64,000 nt of DNA from Membranipora membranacea. Taxonomy: Eukaryota > Bryozoa > Gymnolaemata > Cheilostomatida > Membraniporidae. A program made the position numbers and the translations under genes. Numbering within the stretch: position 1 is the stretch's first letter; each line of letters starts with the position of its first letter. The stretch lies in NCBI GenBank assembly GCA_914767715.1, contig OU612067.1, positions 30,292,162 to 30,356,161 on the forward strand, in the 5' to 3' direction. Below the pieces are notes generated by a model. It was not told the DNA's origin, did no database searches, and saw only the letters and a list, made by a program, of their open reading frames with translations. This document shows positions 1 to 12,600 of this stretch, in pieces.

Positions 1-260
1 CCAAGGCAATGGTGCATCCCTCCAACATAAGTCAAACATAAACAAATTGGAGGGAATTGAGAAAGCCATAAGAGATATGCAGCTGACTTACTCTGCAGCC
101 CTCTTACTCTGAGGGAATCTTTTGTAAAATAGATGCAAGTCAAGAAGTCAGAATCAAGAATGGGCACTGAGAGAACAGACACGAGAAATCAGAAACTCTG
201 GGGAAACAGCGGAATATCGATTCAGAAACCTACAATTGAACAAAAACAGCCATCGGGGAA

Positions 261-949
261 ATGGAAGGCCCTGAACACAGCAGGAAAAAACCAAGAAACC
301 CACTTATAAATATGCTCTTAGCAAACACAAGATCAGTCGAAGGAAAAACAGCAGAGGTACAGTCAGTGGTCATTGATTACAACATAGTTTGCCTAACTGA
401 AACCCATCTGGATTGTACTATCCAGGACAGATGTATAATCCAAGACCCAACAAAGACTGTTTTCAGAAGGGATAGAAACATTAGAGGTGGAGGTGTGCTT
501 ATTGCTGTTGACAATGATCTCAATCCATCCAGAATAATCTTAGCAAATGGATGTGATGAAGAAATGATAGCTGTACAAATTGACCCCCAGGTCGTCATTT
601 GCTGCTACTACAGACCACATGTATATCTCCAAAACATAAATAGACTGAGAGCTACCTATGAGGGGGTCACCAACAGATACCCACATCACGGAGTTATCTT
701 GCTAGGTGATATGAACCTACCAGACATAGAGCGGCAAACGTGTCAACTGAAATCTGATGCAAGACACAAACAGGTACATGCTGATTTCTTGACTATGCTC
801 AAAGAAATGACCTACTACATCTTGTCAAACAACCAACACATGTGCATGGAAACACATTAGATCTAATATGCACCAATGCAGAAGGTTTTGTTGAAGATAT
901 TGACAATGTCTCCCCTGGTTTGAGTGACCATTACATTATCACTGCTTAA
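261..949 (+). pseudogene. LINE endonuclease (EEP fold) domain, frameshifted
   Basis: N-terminal endonuclease part of ORF2, which would nick target DNA for target-primed reverse transcription. Visible family motifs in order: LLANTRSV, LTETHLD, RGGGVLIAV, CCYYRP, ILLGDMNLP. The usual G-N-TLDLICTN stretch follows only after a frameshift near 820-850, then LSDHYI, which holds the catalytic SDH His. A TAA at 947-949 ends the domain, but the same frame continues open into the reverse transcriptase, so ORF2 was originally one protein. Confidence 0.9.
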
Positions 950-3040
950 CTGAACCAACGCAGACCAAAGCAAGTGAAGTCAAAGCCAAAAACAATTAAT
1001 CTCTACAAAAAAATAGAGACAGAGCAGTGTCGTGAGTCCATGCATAATATAGTCGATAAGTTGGCAGAGATGCAAGACCCTAATGATATGTGGAACCACT
1101 ACACAGAGAAGCTGACAGAAGCCCAAAACCTCCACATACCAACAAAGACCCTCCCACCAAAAAATGAAAAGTGGCCCATGTGGATGGACAAGAGGACAAA
1201 GAAACTTATAACAAAACAAAAGAAGACTTGGGGTAAATACCGAGAGACTAGTGATAAGTTCTACCTACATAAGTACAACTTGGAGAGACGAATCAGCAAG
1301 CAGGAATGCCAACGTAGGAAAAAAGAACATCTCATCGAGAAAATATGCAAACCACTGGAAAGGGGTAACTCGAAACCCTTCTATAAACACCTCAAACATT
1401 CTAGGTCAAACGGTGTGACACACCTGAGGTTAGTAAGCACTAGAGGTGACGTCATTGATGATGAAGTGGAGTGTGCTGAGCTCCTGAACAGGCACTTCCA
1501 AGACCAGTTTTGCCAAGATCAGCAACTTAAAGAAGACGAACGACTAGAGACAACAAACATAGATACCATTGAGATAACCGTTGAAGGACTGATTAACTTA
1601 ATCCAGAATCTGCCAAACGGAAAGTCCCCTGGCCCTGATTCCATAAGAAAGCCAGATCTGCTTGTTGACACCAAGATGTCAGCAACCTGCCTCAAACACA
1701 TTTTTCAGGCATTAATAGAAATAGGGCAACTCCCAGCACAGTGGAAGCTTGCATATGTCACCCCAGTGCATAAAGGTGGTAAAAGAGATGCAGCAAACAA
1801 CCATTGACCCATATCCCTTACAAGTATCCTATGTAAGATGTTGGAACACATCATCCTTCACTATCTGAACCAAAAACTGAATGATTTTCTTCACAACTGA
1901 CAACATGGCTTTAGAAGAGGCATATCTTGTGAGACACAACTCTGTGCCACCTACCATCAACTAGCTATATCGGCTGAATCACCAAAAACTACACATGCTA
2001 TAGTACTGGACTTCAAGAAAGCATTTGACAAAGTTCCACATTCCCTCCTGATGCAAAAGCTAAGAAAAGTTCCTGATTTACATCCCCAGCTTATAAACTG
2101 GATCCAAGACTTTCTTACTGACAGGAGACAGAGGGTTGTCGTCATGGGCCAAGAGTCTGGAGAATTGGCTGTCACATCTGGAGTCCCATAGGGGTCAGTT
2201 CTTGGCCCAACACTGTTCTTGATCTACATCAATGATCTCCCAGCTACAGTAGACTGCAGTGTAAGCCGCTACGCTGATGACACGTTACTAAACCAACCAG
2301 TTTCCACTCCTGCTGATGCCACTAAATTTCAGTCAAATATAGATGCTATACATAGATCGTCTGTTGAATGGAAAATGCCATTTAATGACACCAAATGCCA
2401 TGTGTTAGCCTTTGGAAATCAAGATTACAGACCTCTCTACAGACAGGGAGCACAGGTATGGAATGGGTTAGTGATACAAAGTACCTTGGTGTTATTTTGC
2501 AATCTGACCTTAAGTGTGACCTACATATGACGCTAAAGAAGGAGAAGGCTTCCAGGACACTTGGCGCCATCAAACATGTCTTACATGATGCTCCAAGGGA
2601 AGGGCGCGTACTGGCATATACAAGTATGTGTTCTCCCGTACTTGAGTACGCTGACACGATCTGGGATCCAACGCTGAATAAGGACATCGAGTCGAGCAAT
2701 ACGTTTTATAAGCTGCCTCAAAGGCAAAGAGAGCGTTTCTGAGGCTGGCCAGGAACTTGGCCTCCAATCTTTACAACAGAGGAGAAAAAATCATCGACTG
2801 ACTCTGCTGACGAAAATACTCTCGGATGAGAAAAGACATAACACCCTGGCTCAGGCCTATGACAAAATATCCACGGATCGGGAAAATATAACCATGACGA
2901 CCAAAGCTGCTGCCAGAGGTGAAATGACCTCTGTCTATGCAGCATCTCAAGCTTTTCACGGTAGTTTTCTACCCAGAACCATAAGAGATACAAGAGGAAA
3001 CAATATGCAAGGTACAAAACCCAGTGCACAACTGGAATAA
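950..3040 (+). pseudogene. LINE reverse transcriptase, multiply interrupted
   Basis: Fingers/palm motifs are recognisable: NGKSPGPDSI, WKLAYVTPVHKGG, PISLTSILCKMLEH, QHGFRRG, VLDFKKAFDKVPH, GVP-stop-GSVLGP, SRYADDTLL (catalytic YADD) and KYLGVILQSDL. Stops at 1805-1807 and 2189-2191 replace Arg of NxRPIS and Gln of PQGS, both explained by single C-to-T changes. Frameshifts near 2,450 and 2,740 separate the thumb/C-terminal part, which ends with YAASQAFHGSFLPRTIRD. The DNA polymerising residues are still present but no continuous product is possible. Confidence 0.92.
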
Positions 3041-3060
3041 AAGAGAAGTAGTTCAACCCC

Positions 3061-4569
3061 TTGTAAAGGAGACTAGGAACTACCAAAACACCCACCGATG
3101 CAAAAATAACAGCAGATTGCTGTAACCCCTGAAGTAAAAAAACCCTTAACACACTGTTAATCAAATGAGGCTCTCATTTTACTTTAGTGATCCTGAGTGT
3201 TTGATGTCGTCAAAGGTATTCAAAGGCATTGACTTTTTTTTGTTATGTTATATACATGGGCCTAACTAATATATGAGCACAAAATTTTGCAGAGCTTGTA
3301 TCAAAATAAGACTCTACTGACACCTTGGAGTCAGAGACTCACACAGACTGAGACTCATATCCCTTATGGATGTCCGTTTTTTTCTAAACGCAATCAAGGC
3401 AGGTCTTTCAAGATGTCTGCTTGTTAGATCACCACAAATTTAAAGATTTCAATTGAATCATGTGACACTTCCTACAAGACTAGTATGAGATTGTGTGGTC
3501 TGAGACCACTGTCTTGGGTCAATTAAAAGCTATTTGATGTTCCAATTGCCACTTATTTTCAATGTGACTTTGCAATGCTAACTGATTGATGAAAGCGCAT
3601 GGTTCAACTTAGATTAATCAGGTTAGCATCTTTTCATCCATAACAACACATATCAATTGATACAAAACTCATGACATTCCACATACACAAAGGATGGCCA
3701 TGAGTTGGGTTGTACTAGGCCTCAAAAGAGTGCTTGACCCATGGTTTCTAGCTGAAGACCTATGTGTTGTGCATTTGTTTGTGTTGTGTGTTGTGTATGC
3801 TCACTCCTGTATGTTTCATGTAAGGAAATGCTTGATTGTGCTGTCACTGACCAACAACCTCATGCAATGATATCAGATACTGTATGTTAAACCCAGATCT
3901 GTGATCCTGGCTGTCTTGACTTCTCTCTAATTACAATCAAATGTGTGAATATTTGGGATATGCAGTAGTGCTGTCGCGATCTCAACAACTGCGTATAATC
4001 TTATATTTGGGTTCAGCTATTTTCTTTTCCTATAGAGACCCTTTTGTCCCAATAAAGGTCTGATTTATGGCGGTTAATGTTAAAGATTTGACCAAACCTG
4101 ACCATGTGACTTACACTGTCTACATTCACCAGCATTGAAAGTAGCCAGTACATTGCAGCCAACTGCAGTGGAAATAGCACGTACCCGGATGAAAAAACCG
4201 TCTCCAAAAGGAGCGTGCGGTCAAACCATGGCACACAGGAACAATCACGTTCCACCCCTCCTCTGGCTGCTTAAATCATTTCATTCTCATCAGTCATCAA
4301 CTTAATTGGCACCCTGTCTGTACGATTAGTATGCAGTTTAGGTAGTTAATATTATACCAGTTAGTGTTTACTGTTTTGTGATTAGTGCTGGTGTTTTCCA
4401 TACATACACCATTATGATTCATTCACGATCATTTATAGTCATCAGATCAGTCAATCATCACTGGATGTAGAAAGAAACAAATGTATTTTGATCAAAAATG
4501 GCCAAACCTCATCGCAACTATATATATATCATTGATGTATTGATATATTGGAAACTTGAAATGGTGTGC
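3061..4569. other. Non-coding stretch between LINE fragments
   Basis: No coding signal or recognisable RNA was found here. The first part may include the 3' untranslated region of the upstream LINE. Short frames, such as the one at 4,013-4,255 on -, have no family motif and look accidental. Confidence 0.5.
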
Positions 4570-5105
4570 TCTATAATAAAATTTAGGTGACACGATAAAT
4601 CAAACACTAAACCGGGAAGTTCACATTTCTGATTTAAGAAATTCTTTTAACAAAAGTGCCGGCCTTTTATTTAGAGCATCCAAAGTTCTACCACTGTCAA
4701 CCAAGATCTTGCTTTACAATGCATTAGCACACAGTGAGTATTACGTATGGATCCCCAATAAGAGATTAGTAGTAAACGTGTCAATAAACCTCCCAATGAC
4801 CATACTGTTCCACTTTTCAAAAAAGCCAAAAATTATATCCCTTTCCAACGTTTATATACCCATCAGATCTGCCTTGTTGTTCATTCCCTCTATCACAATT
4901 CCCCTTAACCTTGCCAAACAACAACACCCAAAATTCCCGACTCAATCTTCCTTTGCCCAAATCCACATCTGCCTGTGGCCCTTCCCATATAAACTATCAA
5001 GCATCTGACTCTTGGAAAAGCTTGCCTGCTCCTCTCCGGGAGAGCAAACACCCCTTGTCTTGTAGAGCGGCGTTGAGGCAGCTTCTACTTGCCGCGCTGG
5101 TTTAG
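4570..5105 (+). mobile_element. 5'-truncated LINE fragment (end of reverse transcriptase)
   Basis: The conceptual translation across frame changes reads like the C-terminal connection region of LINE ORF2 proteins: LPLSTKILLYNALAHS, then DHTVPLFKKAKI, then LVVHSLYHNSP, and finally HINYQASDSWKSLPAPLRE, the terminal W-x-SLP motif, ending at 5,105. Stops and at least two frameshifts interrupt it. Only the 3' end is present, as expected from incomplete target-primed reverse transcription. It belongs to a different subfamily from the element at 1-3,060. Confidence 0.8.
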
Positions 5106-5544
5106 TATGTCTTCGCTGTGGATAGGTAATCACAGGAAGTGAGCCATGTTGGTAGGTTTTTTTTTGTTCTCTTCCCATATATTGATTGCTTTCAGTGCCT
5201 CAAAAGCATCACAGATGCTACTGCGCATATAGAAAATGATGCTTTTTAAAAAGGATTGTTTCTTTGAATTTTTTACAAATCGTTCAGTTATTTGTTCGTT
5301 CATTTGCTACTATAATGTGTCAAAAGTTATTATTTTACTGTAAATGAACATTCACTTCAAGTATCGGTGGTTAATAAAGTTCATAATGAGTTACAAGTTC
5401 TTAACTTTGTAAACTGCCAGGTCGTTGTCGGGGAAGCCATCTTATTTGCACTAATAAGTTGTCTTTCAATAGTGCAAATTTTTGTGATGCCCTCAAATCT
5501 ATGATGTCACTATTATTGTCATTATAATTGCATCATTCAGAACC
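5106..5544. promoter_or_regulatory. Upstream region of gene 1 (no defined motif)
   Basis: About 440 bp between the LINE fragment and the first ATG of gene 1. It must hold the 5' untranslated region and core promoter if the first exon is right. No convincing TATA box or initiator was singled out. Confidence 0.25.
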
Positions 5545-8500
5545 ATGGAGTCGTCGCAGATAGTACATGTTCCGGTAAGTGCCAGAATTTAACTAGTACC
5601 GAATCAACTTAAATCCTAATAGTGAGACTGACTGGCTGACTCTAAAACATCAATAGCACAGGGTAACTCTCTGCAAGGCTGCAGACACCATGATTGTAAT
5701 TCTATGAGTACAGTTATCAGCGCTGAGAATCATGAATTACTGCATCAAAGGAATTTTACCTGTAAGACTTGTCTAGCAGTAGTTCCTTGATGCTTACGGG
5801 TCATTGGTGTTGATTTTCATGCTCTATTACACTGTGTAAATCTAACTGCTGATAATATTTACTTAGAGTACTAAGACAGAATTTCATGCAAAACTGATAA
5901 ATGCTGTTTTCACAAACAATTATATATCACTTATAGTTTCCCACCATCCCATATGAGACAGGTGTAAGCCAGAGCTCATAAAGTAACGTTATGTACTGCC
6001 TAGCAAAGCTATTCTCAACAGTGTGTTCTGGAATTTTTAATAGCTGTAATGCTGTATTTGCCCTACATAAATTAAAATGAATATTTTTATCGTATTGAAT
6101 TTATATGTATATGTATATTATATTACAGAAGGTGGAGTTAGAGACAGTGGGTATCGTCAGATCTCCTACCTCTCCAAGTGCAGTCCGTACAGATTATAAA
6201 CTATGGTAAGTCTGTTACTAGCAGCACTTAATCGCTTCTAACCGCTTTAAACCGCTTCTTTGTCCTGACAGGATTTGAGACAGCTATGTTTAAGTTAACT
6301 TGAGTTACGACTAGAACAATTTCTATATATTATCAACCTAAGCGTTATGTATAGTGACTTTAGACAGTAGCCACAATCTTGAACCCTTGTGAAGCGGATC
6401 GGACAAACAAGCTATTATGATCCCATTTAGGATTCAACGTTCCTAGATAACGAAATAGTAGGTACCAATTGTTAAAAAAAAAGTTTTATGATTGCAGTTA
6501 CCCGGTCAAAAAATCTGTAAGAACGAGCCGGTGTGATAGTTTGGTTCGTCCACGCAAAATACGGGTTGTATTTTCACCCCTCTGTGCTACTGGAGGGGTA
6601 AAAGTCCAGGTTTACAAGTCTGGAGAGATCTCTGTAACAGAAGTTACCAGTCCGTTACAAGTTACCATCCAGGTAATGTTCTAGTATTGCTGGTTCTGTT
6701 CACCTTCCTTATTCTTTTGTAATTTATACTCTGCTGCCTTCCAGAAATTCCTCTTTTGCATTACTAAAATAGAGCTTGTTCCAAGAGTAAGATTGATTCT
6801 TGAATACTGCCACCCCTCAGTCAGAGGATTTAAAATAAAGATTGAAATGCTTGGAGCTGCCCTTTTTATCATACTGTGTTTTTATCATTACGGTCATGGT
6901 TTGTCCACCGTTGCGGTGTATTTCTTGCGGGTTTATCTCATCTTACCAGCATAAAATATCCACACTTTACAATAATGGCTTCACAAGCATGCAAGGAATG
7001 CTGGATCGATATCGTTAGCAAGCTCAACATTTTTGAACTTTTTTTTGGAGTTTTTTCCTCTTCGTTACCCAAAAACGATGAAAATTATGTCTAGCTGTTT
7101 CGAGAAGTATGTTAGAGTTCGCAGGTCTGTAACACTATGACTTGATAGACCTACACTGGTAAATAGATATCACTGAAACTGTTTAACTGCTGAAAGTAAT
7201 TATGTTATAATTTTTGAAACTTCGTCCAATTTGAATGAAGATGAGGATCGCAAACCGAGCCTCCTAATCCCCAAGAACTGTGCTTGTTACTGAAACGTAA
7301 CAGCATGAAATGAAAAAGGGTTGACCATTTTTCTTCCGGGAAATGTCTCTTGCTATAAATTCACAGACAAGAAATTGAAACTCAGCAATGAGCAAGTCAA
7401 TAGGTAGAAAAAGGCTGCATCATACCAGGAAGGGTGGCGTCCATCATTGTCGACGACTTAATACTGTACCTTTGTTTCTAGAACAAGGGACTCAGGAGTT
7501 ATTGCAAGATCGAAAGTGTATATGCTGAGATATGTAAAGCTTCTGCAAAGCAGGATGATGTTGTACCTGAAAAGGTCGAGTTCACCATGCCAGCAGAAGT
7601 TTTTCACAGTACCCAGGTATGTTCTAATAATCACAGGGTATAATGTGAATTACACTTGGACACCGCTGACTTTCAAATTTCTCTCTTTAAGCGTTTTTTC
7701 ATCTCAAAACTCTGCAATCTGTCTTGCCTTGTTTTTTATAAGGCAAAAACTTGAGTGACGTTCGTGTCCAGGTTTCCAGTTTAGGGGCATATCGCCATTT
7801 TACCAGTTATAGACAGAATAGATAGATAGGTTTAAACTTTTGCTAAAAGAATTGCAAATGACAGTAAAATGAATCAGACTTGTTAACAGTGGCCAAGTAA
7901 ATGACAGAGTGACCTTTGCCAAGGTGATCATCGCAGTAGATATTGCAGACTCTTAACAGAATAGAACTTTTTCAACCATAGTCTTGAACTAATTATTACT
8001 TTCAATATGGATGGAAACCTGTAACATGATTATCATCATTCTGTCAAAAGTAATTTAAAATGATAGACGGATCACTTATTTATGGTCATAATCATTTCAG
8101 ATCTATATTACTCTGACTAACTTGATTGTAATGTTCATTTTTCAGATAACTAGCTTCATAGCCATAGAGAGCGTGGTGAACCATTCAGATCTACCTTCTA
8201 TTAAGAACAACGTGAAGAAGGCAGTATGTCAGCCAGCTAGTGAGGTATAATAAGTGTACTATAATATACAAGTCATCTCTAACCAAATTTTATTCCCTTG
8301 TTAGAGTTTGACGAACTTGCACCCTTACTTCAAATACAATGTACAGTATTTTTCATCAAGCTGAATGACAGTTAAGAATGCTAGACAACACAAATTGTAT
8401 CATTAACCTGTAATACTCATACTTTTCGATTATCAGTGTGGTGAAGTAGCAGCGCTAATTATTGAAAGGGAAAAGGAGTAAGACTACTTCCTTGGTTGAA

Positions 8501-9605
8501 ACACCATGTTCATTGAAGCTCAGTATTAACTCATTATATCTAACCAAGGAATTTTTTACTCCTTGCTCTAACCATCAAACTTGACCTTATCTCAGACAAA
8601 ATAGGAGCCTTTGAAATAAGGCTAATCAAACTGGTAACAAGAGTACATTTTCGTGAGCTCTTTTATTTTAGATTACAGTTGGACCTCAGTCTCCTGAGCT
8701 CACTGTTATAGAGAAGCATAGTCAGGCCCTTGAGGTTGGTATCTATATCGGATGACTAAAATTCTACTACCAGTCATTGAGTTTATAGAATTTGTGATTA
8801 GGAATGAATATGGAATCATCAAAGTGTGTAAATTCTTTAAATTTTTAATCTTTTATTGAAGTTTTCCCCTCTCGATTCGGCTTGCTAGTCCTTCTGGCCT
8901 TATTTCAGTGGCCTATTCTTGTTGTTTTTGTTTAAATAGACTGCCAATAGAAGTGTTAAAAAAAAAGAAAAAAAAAGAAGACACTGATATTAGGCTAGGT
9001 CATACATGTACTCAACGAAATGAAGAGACAAGATATCAATTATGTACTGATTCTGCTGACTGGCTATCTAAGGGTTTTGAAGTTGTTGTTTTTTGTGACT
9101 TTCAGATGAACATGTGCAGCATTGTACAGAGTGTCTTCGTCTTCTCTAACACACTCTGTCAGAAAGATGATCTGGAGCCAAATCCCACACGAGTTCTTCC
9201 AAAGGTGAGATAGTAGTAGCAGTTTACTAGAATCTTCAGATTGGTGAGGTGCGAGAATAAACAAATAATATGAGTATAGTGTCCCGATACCATTTCAGTC
9301 CTATCAATATATTTTTTCTGCCACCCACCTGCAGGCCCATAAACTTTGTGTTTTCATTTATGCCACATTGTGTTTACTATTTCTATTGTGTAATTAATGC
9401 CCCTGTTTTGTTTCAGGTCCACCATACACCACAGGGCGAGCTGCTGAAGACAGATTCTTCTGTGGCCATAATCACCTTCGATTCACCAGTAAATGAGACT
9501 GAGGTATACTATACTAACCCCCTAGCTACTTGTTATCTTCAGATATAATATTATATTCGCTGTCATGATTTTGAAATGCAAAGCGATGATGATGATGATG
9601 ATGAC

Positions 9606-9695
<90 letters not shown>

Positions 9696-12600
9696 CCCAG
9701 TATAAAGTTTCTAAATTCTCCAGTCCAATTTTAGTACTGTGCTTTCATTATAGTCGACGCAGTTGGGTGGCTGTACAACTGTACAAAGTGTATTCCTTGA
9801 AGGGTGTGATCCTTTAATCGAGGAACAAGAGGCCCCAACTAAGGTAGCAAAATGCACAACAGTGACTAATGACACCCCAGCGGAGACTGTCGAGGTTAGG
9901 ATTAAAACTTCAGCCTGTTAAAATCTTGTAGATCATAAACCAGCAGGCATTGGCAGTTAGTCATTTTGAATGGATGCTAATTATGATATGTGCAACTGTT
10001 GTATAGAGCTATCAGAGTCATATCCTCCCTGCTCTCTATGCTGGAATATTTCATCTTGGCATTTTTGAATTTCTCAAACATGCTTTAGTGACGTGCATAA
10101 GTTTAGGCTACCAGATTTAGGAAAATCATCAAAGTTTGGCGTAGTTTTTAAGTTTAAAGTGTGATGATAACATGCATTGGCTATATCATGACCCAATTAG
10201 TGACTTTAAACCATACACCCTCATTTTCAACTGTAGAATCCCCAGGTCCAATGGATATTCAGGTAAACCAACATCATTGTGGTTGAAAGTTTGACAAAGG
10301 ATAGGAGAAATTGTATTAGAGACAGTCTTATGTTGATTCGGCATTGTTTTTCTCATGTGACCATGTATCACTTACCTTTCCAGATCCACTCCGTGACGAG
10401 CACGATACCAGTCAAATCGGTGTTTGCTGAAATTTGCCAGGCAGGGAACATCGAGCAGAAAGACGCGTTGGTTCATACACCCTCATTTTCAACTGTAGAA
10501 TCCCCAAATCCAATGGATATTCAGGTGAGCCAGCATCATTGTGGTTGAAAGTTTGACAAAGGATAGGAGAAATTTTATTAGAGACAGTCTTCTGTTGATT
10601 CTGCATTGTTTTTCTCATGTGACCACATAGCAACTACTTTTCCAGATCCATTCAGTGACGAGCACGATACCAGTTAAATCAGTGTACGCTGAAATTTGTC
10701 AGATGGGAACATTTGAGCAGAAAGACGCGTTGGTTCATACACCCTCATTTTCAGCTGTAGAATCACCAAAACCAATGGATATTCAGGTGAGCCAGCATCA
10801 TTGTGGTTGAAAGTTTGACAAAGGATAGGAGAAATTGTATTAGTGAGAGTCTTTTGTTGATTCTGCATTGTTTTTCTCATGTGACCATGTATCACTTACA
10901 TTTCCAGATCCACTCCGTGACGAGCACGATACCAGTCAAATTGGTGTTTGCTGAAATTTGCCAGGCAGGGAACATCGAGCAGAAAGACGCGTTGGTTCAT
11001 ACACCCTCATTTTCAACTGTAGAATCCCCAAATCCAATGGATATTCAGGTGAGCCAGCATCATTGTGGTTGGAAGTTTGACAAAGGATAGGAGAAATTGT
11101 ATTAGTGAGAGTCTTTTGATGATTCTGCATTGTTTTTCTCATGTGACCATGTATCACTTACCTTTCCAGATCCACTCCGTGACGAGCACGATACCAGTCA
11201 AATCGATGTATGCTGAAATTTGCCAGGCAGGGAGCATCGAGCAGAAAAAAGCGTTGGTTCATACACCCTCATTTTCAACTGTAAAATCCCCAGATCCAAT
11301 TGATATTCAGGTAAGCCAACAGAGTTGAGGTTGAGAGTTTGCAAATGATACGAGAAATTTTATTAGAGACAGTCTTCTGTTGATTCTGCACTGTTTTTCT
11401 CATGTGACCACATAGCAACTACTTTTCCAGATCCATTCCGTGACGAGCATGGTACCAGTTAAATCAGTGTACGCTGAAATTTGTCAGATGGGAACATTTG
11501 AGCAAAAGGAAGCGCTGGTTCATGCACCCTCATGTTTGACAGTCGAGTCAGCAGTACCAATAAATATCCGGGTAAGCCAACATCAGTAAGGTTGAAAGTT
11601 TGGGGAAATCTAGGAGAAATCAAAGGTACTCCTCTACTTCAAAGCTCAACAGTTAGTTACATGGAAATCATGGCCTCAGTATCAACTTTGTATAGATCTG
11701 ATACAGACAGAGCTGATTATTATGCCAGGCATCGTCGTTGATGCATTAACATCAGTTAAAGGGAAAGCTCAGCCTAGGGCATGCCCGCGATCAAATTATA
11801 GTGTCAGTCTTCTGTCGACTGTTTTCATCATGTGACAATGTAGCATTTACTTTTCCAGATTAATTCAGTGGCGAGCACCACACAAATCAAGTCAAAGTAT
11901 GCTGAAATATGCCAGCTGAGAAGTATAGAACAGAAGGAAGGGTTAGTACGTACTCCTTCATGTTTGACTGTTGAATCCCCAGAACCAATGGATGTACAGG
12001 TAAGCCAACAGGGTTTAGGTTGCAGGCATGACACAACGGCCTTAATATTGACTCCTTGCCGCCCAAGTTAGGGGAGAGTCGGGCACAAGATGTGTGACTA
12101 GTTGTCTTCAAGTTATTTTGGTGACAACTCAACGTACCAGTATGCTGCCGGTGACATCATGGTCTCAGTATGAACCATGGTATTCGACTGGTAAGGGAGA
12201 GCGGAGCATGAGGCCAGCCAGTGATCAGGTTGTGTTAGTGTTCCATTGCTTCCATAATGATCTCCTGATGTTATGCTGATTGTTGCCTTTGAAAAAATAA
12301 TTATTTATTTATATGACTAGCCGCAAACAAACCAGGTCTATGAATTTGCTATCAAAAGACTTGCATCACATATTTCACATTCTATTGAAAGTTGAAGAGT
12401 TTAAAAATACTTATCTAATCATCCTGTCATCAGTTTATACACTCAATAACCTGCTCTCAAACATCATTATTAGTAATCCTGATTGCAACTTAATCACAGA
12501 TTATATTGAAAGGAACGGAAAGAGAAAAATGACATTGTTAGGTTCCTGTTGCAAATTTTAAGAATATTGATATCCTAGTTTGTGTTGTTTTAGATCAGCC

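Larger units (their letters stand above)
1..3060 (+). mobile_element. Decayed non-LTR retrotransposon (LINE), 5' end outside window
   Basis: A LINE with an apurinic-type endonuclease followed by a reverse transcriptase can be read along + with interruptions. Bases 1-250 carry no clean frame and are probably the end of ORF1. The main frame runs from about 848 to 2,455 with in-frame stops at 947-949, 1805-1807, 1898-1900 and 2189-2191; frameshifts join it to the upstream endonuclease frame near 820-850 and to the downstream frame near 2,450. A last frameshift near 2,740 leads to the C-terminal SFLPRTIRD motif (about 2,960-2,990), usual at the end of CR1/Jockey-like ORF2 proteins. It is non-functional. 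The clade was not assigned beyond endonuclease-bearing LINE. Confidence 0.93.
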
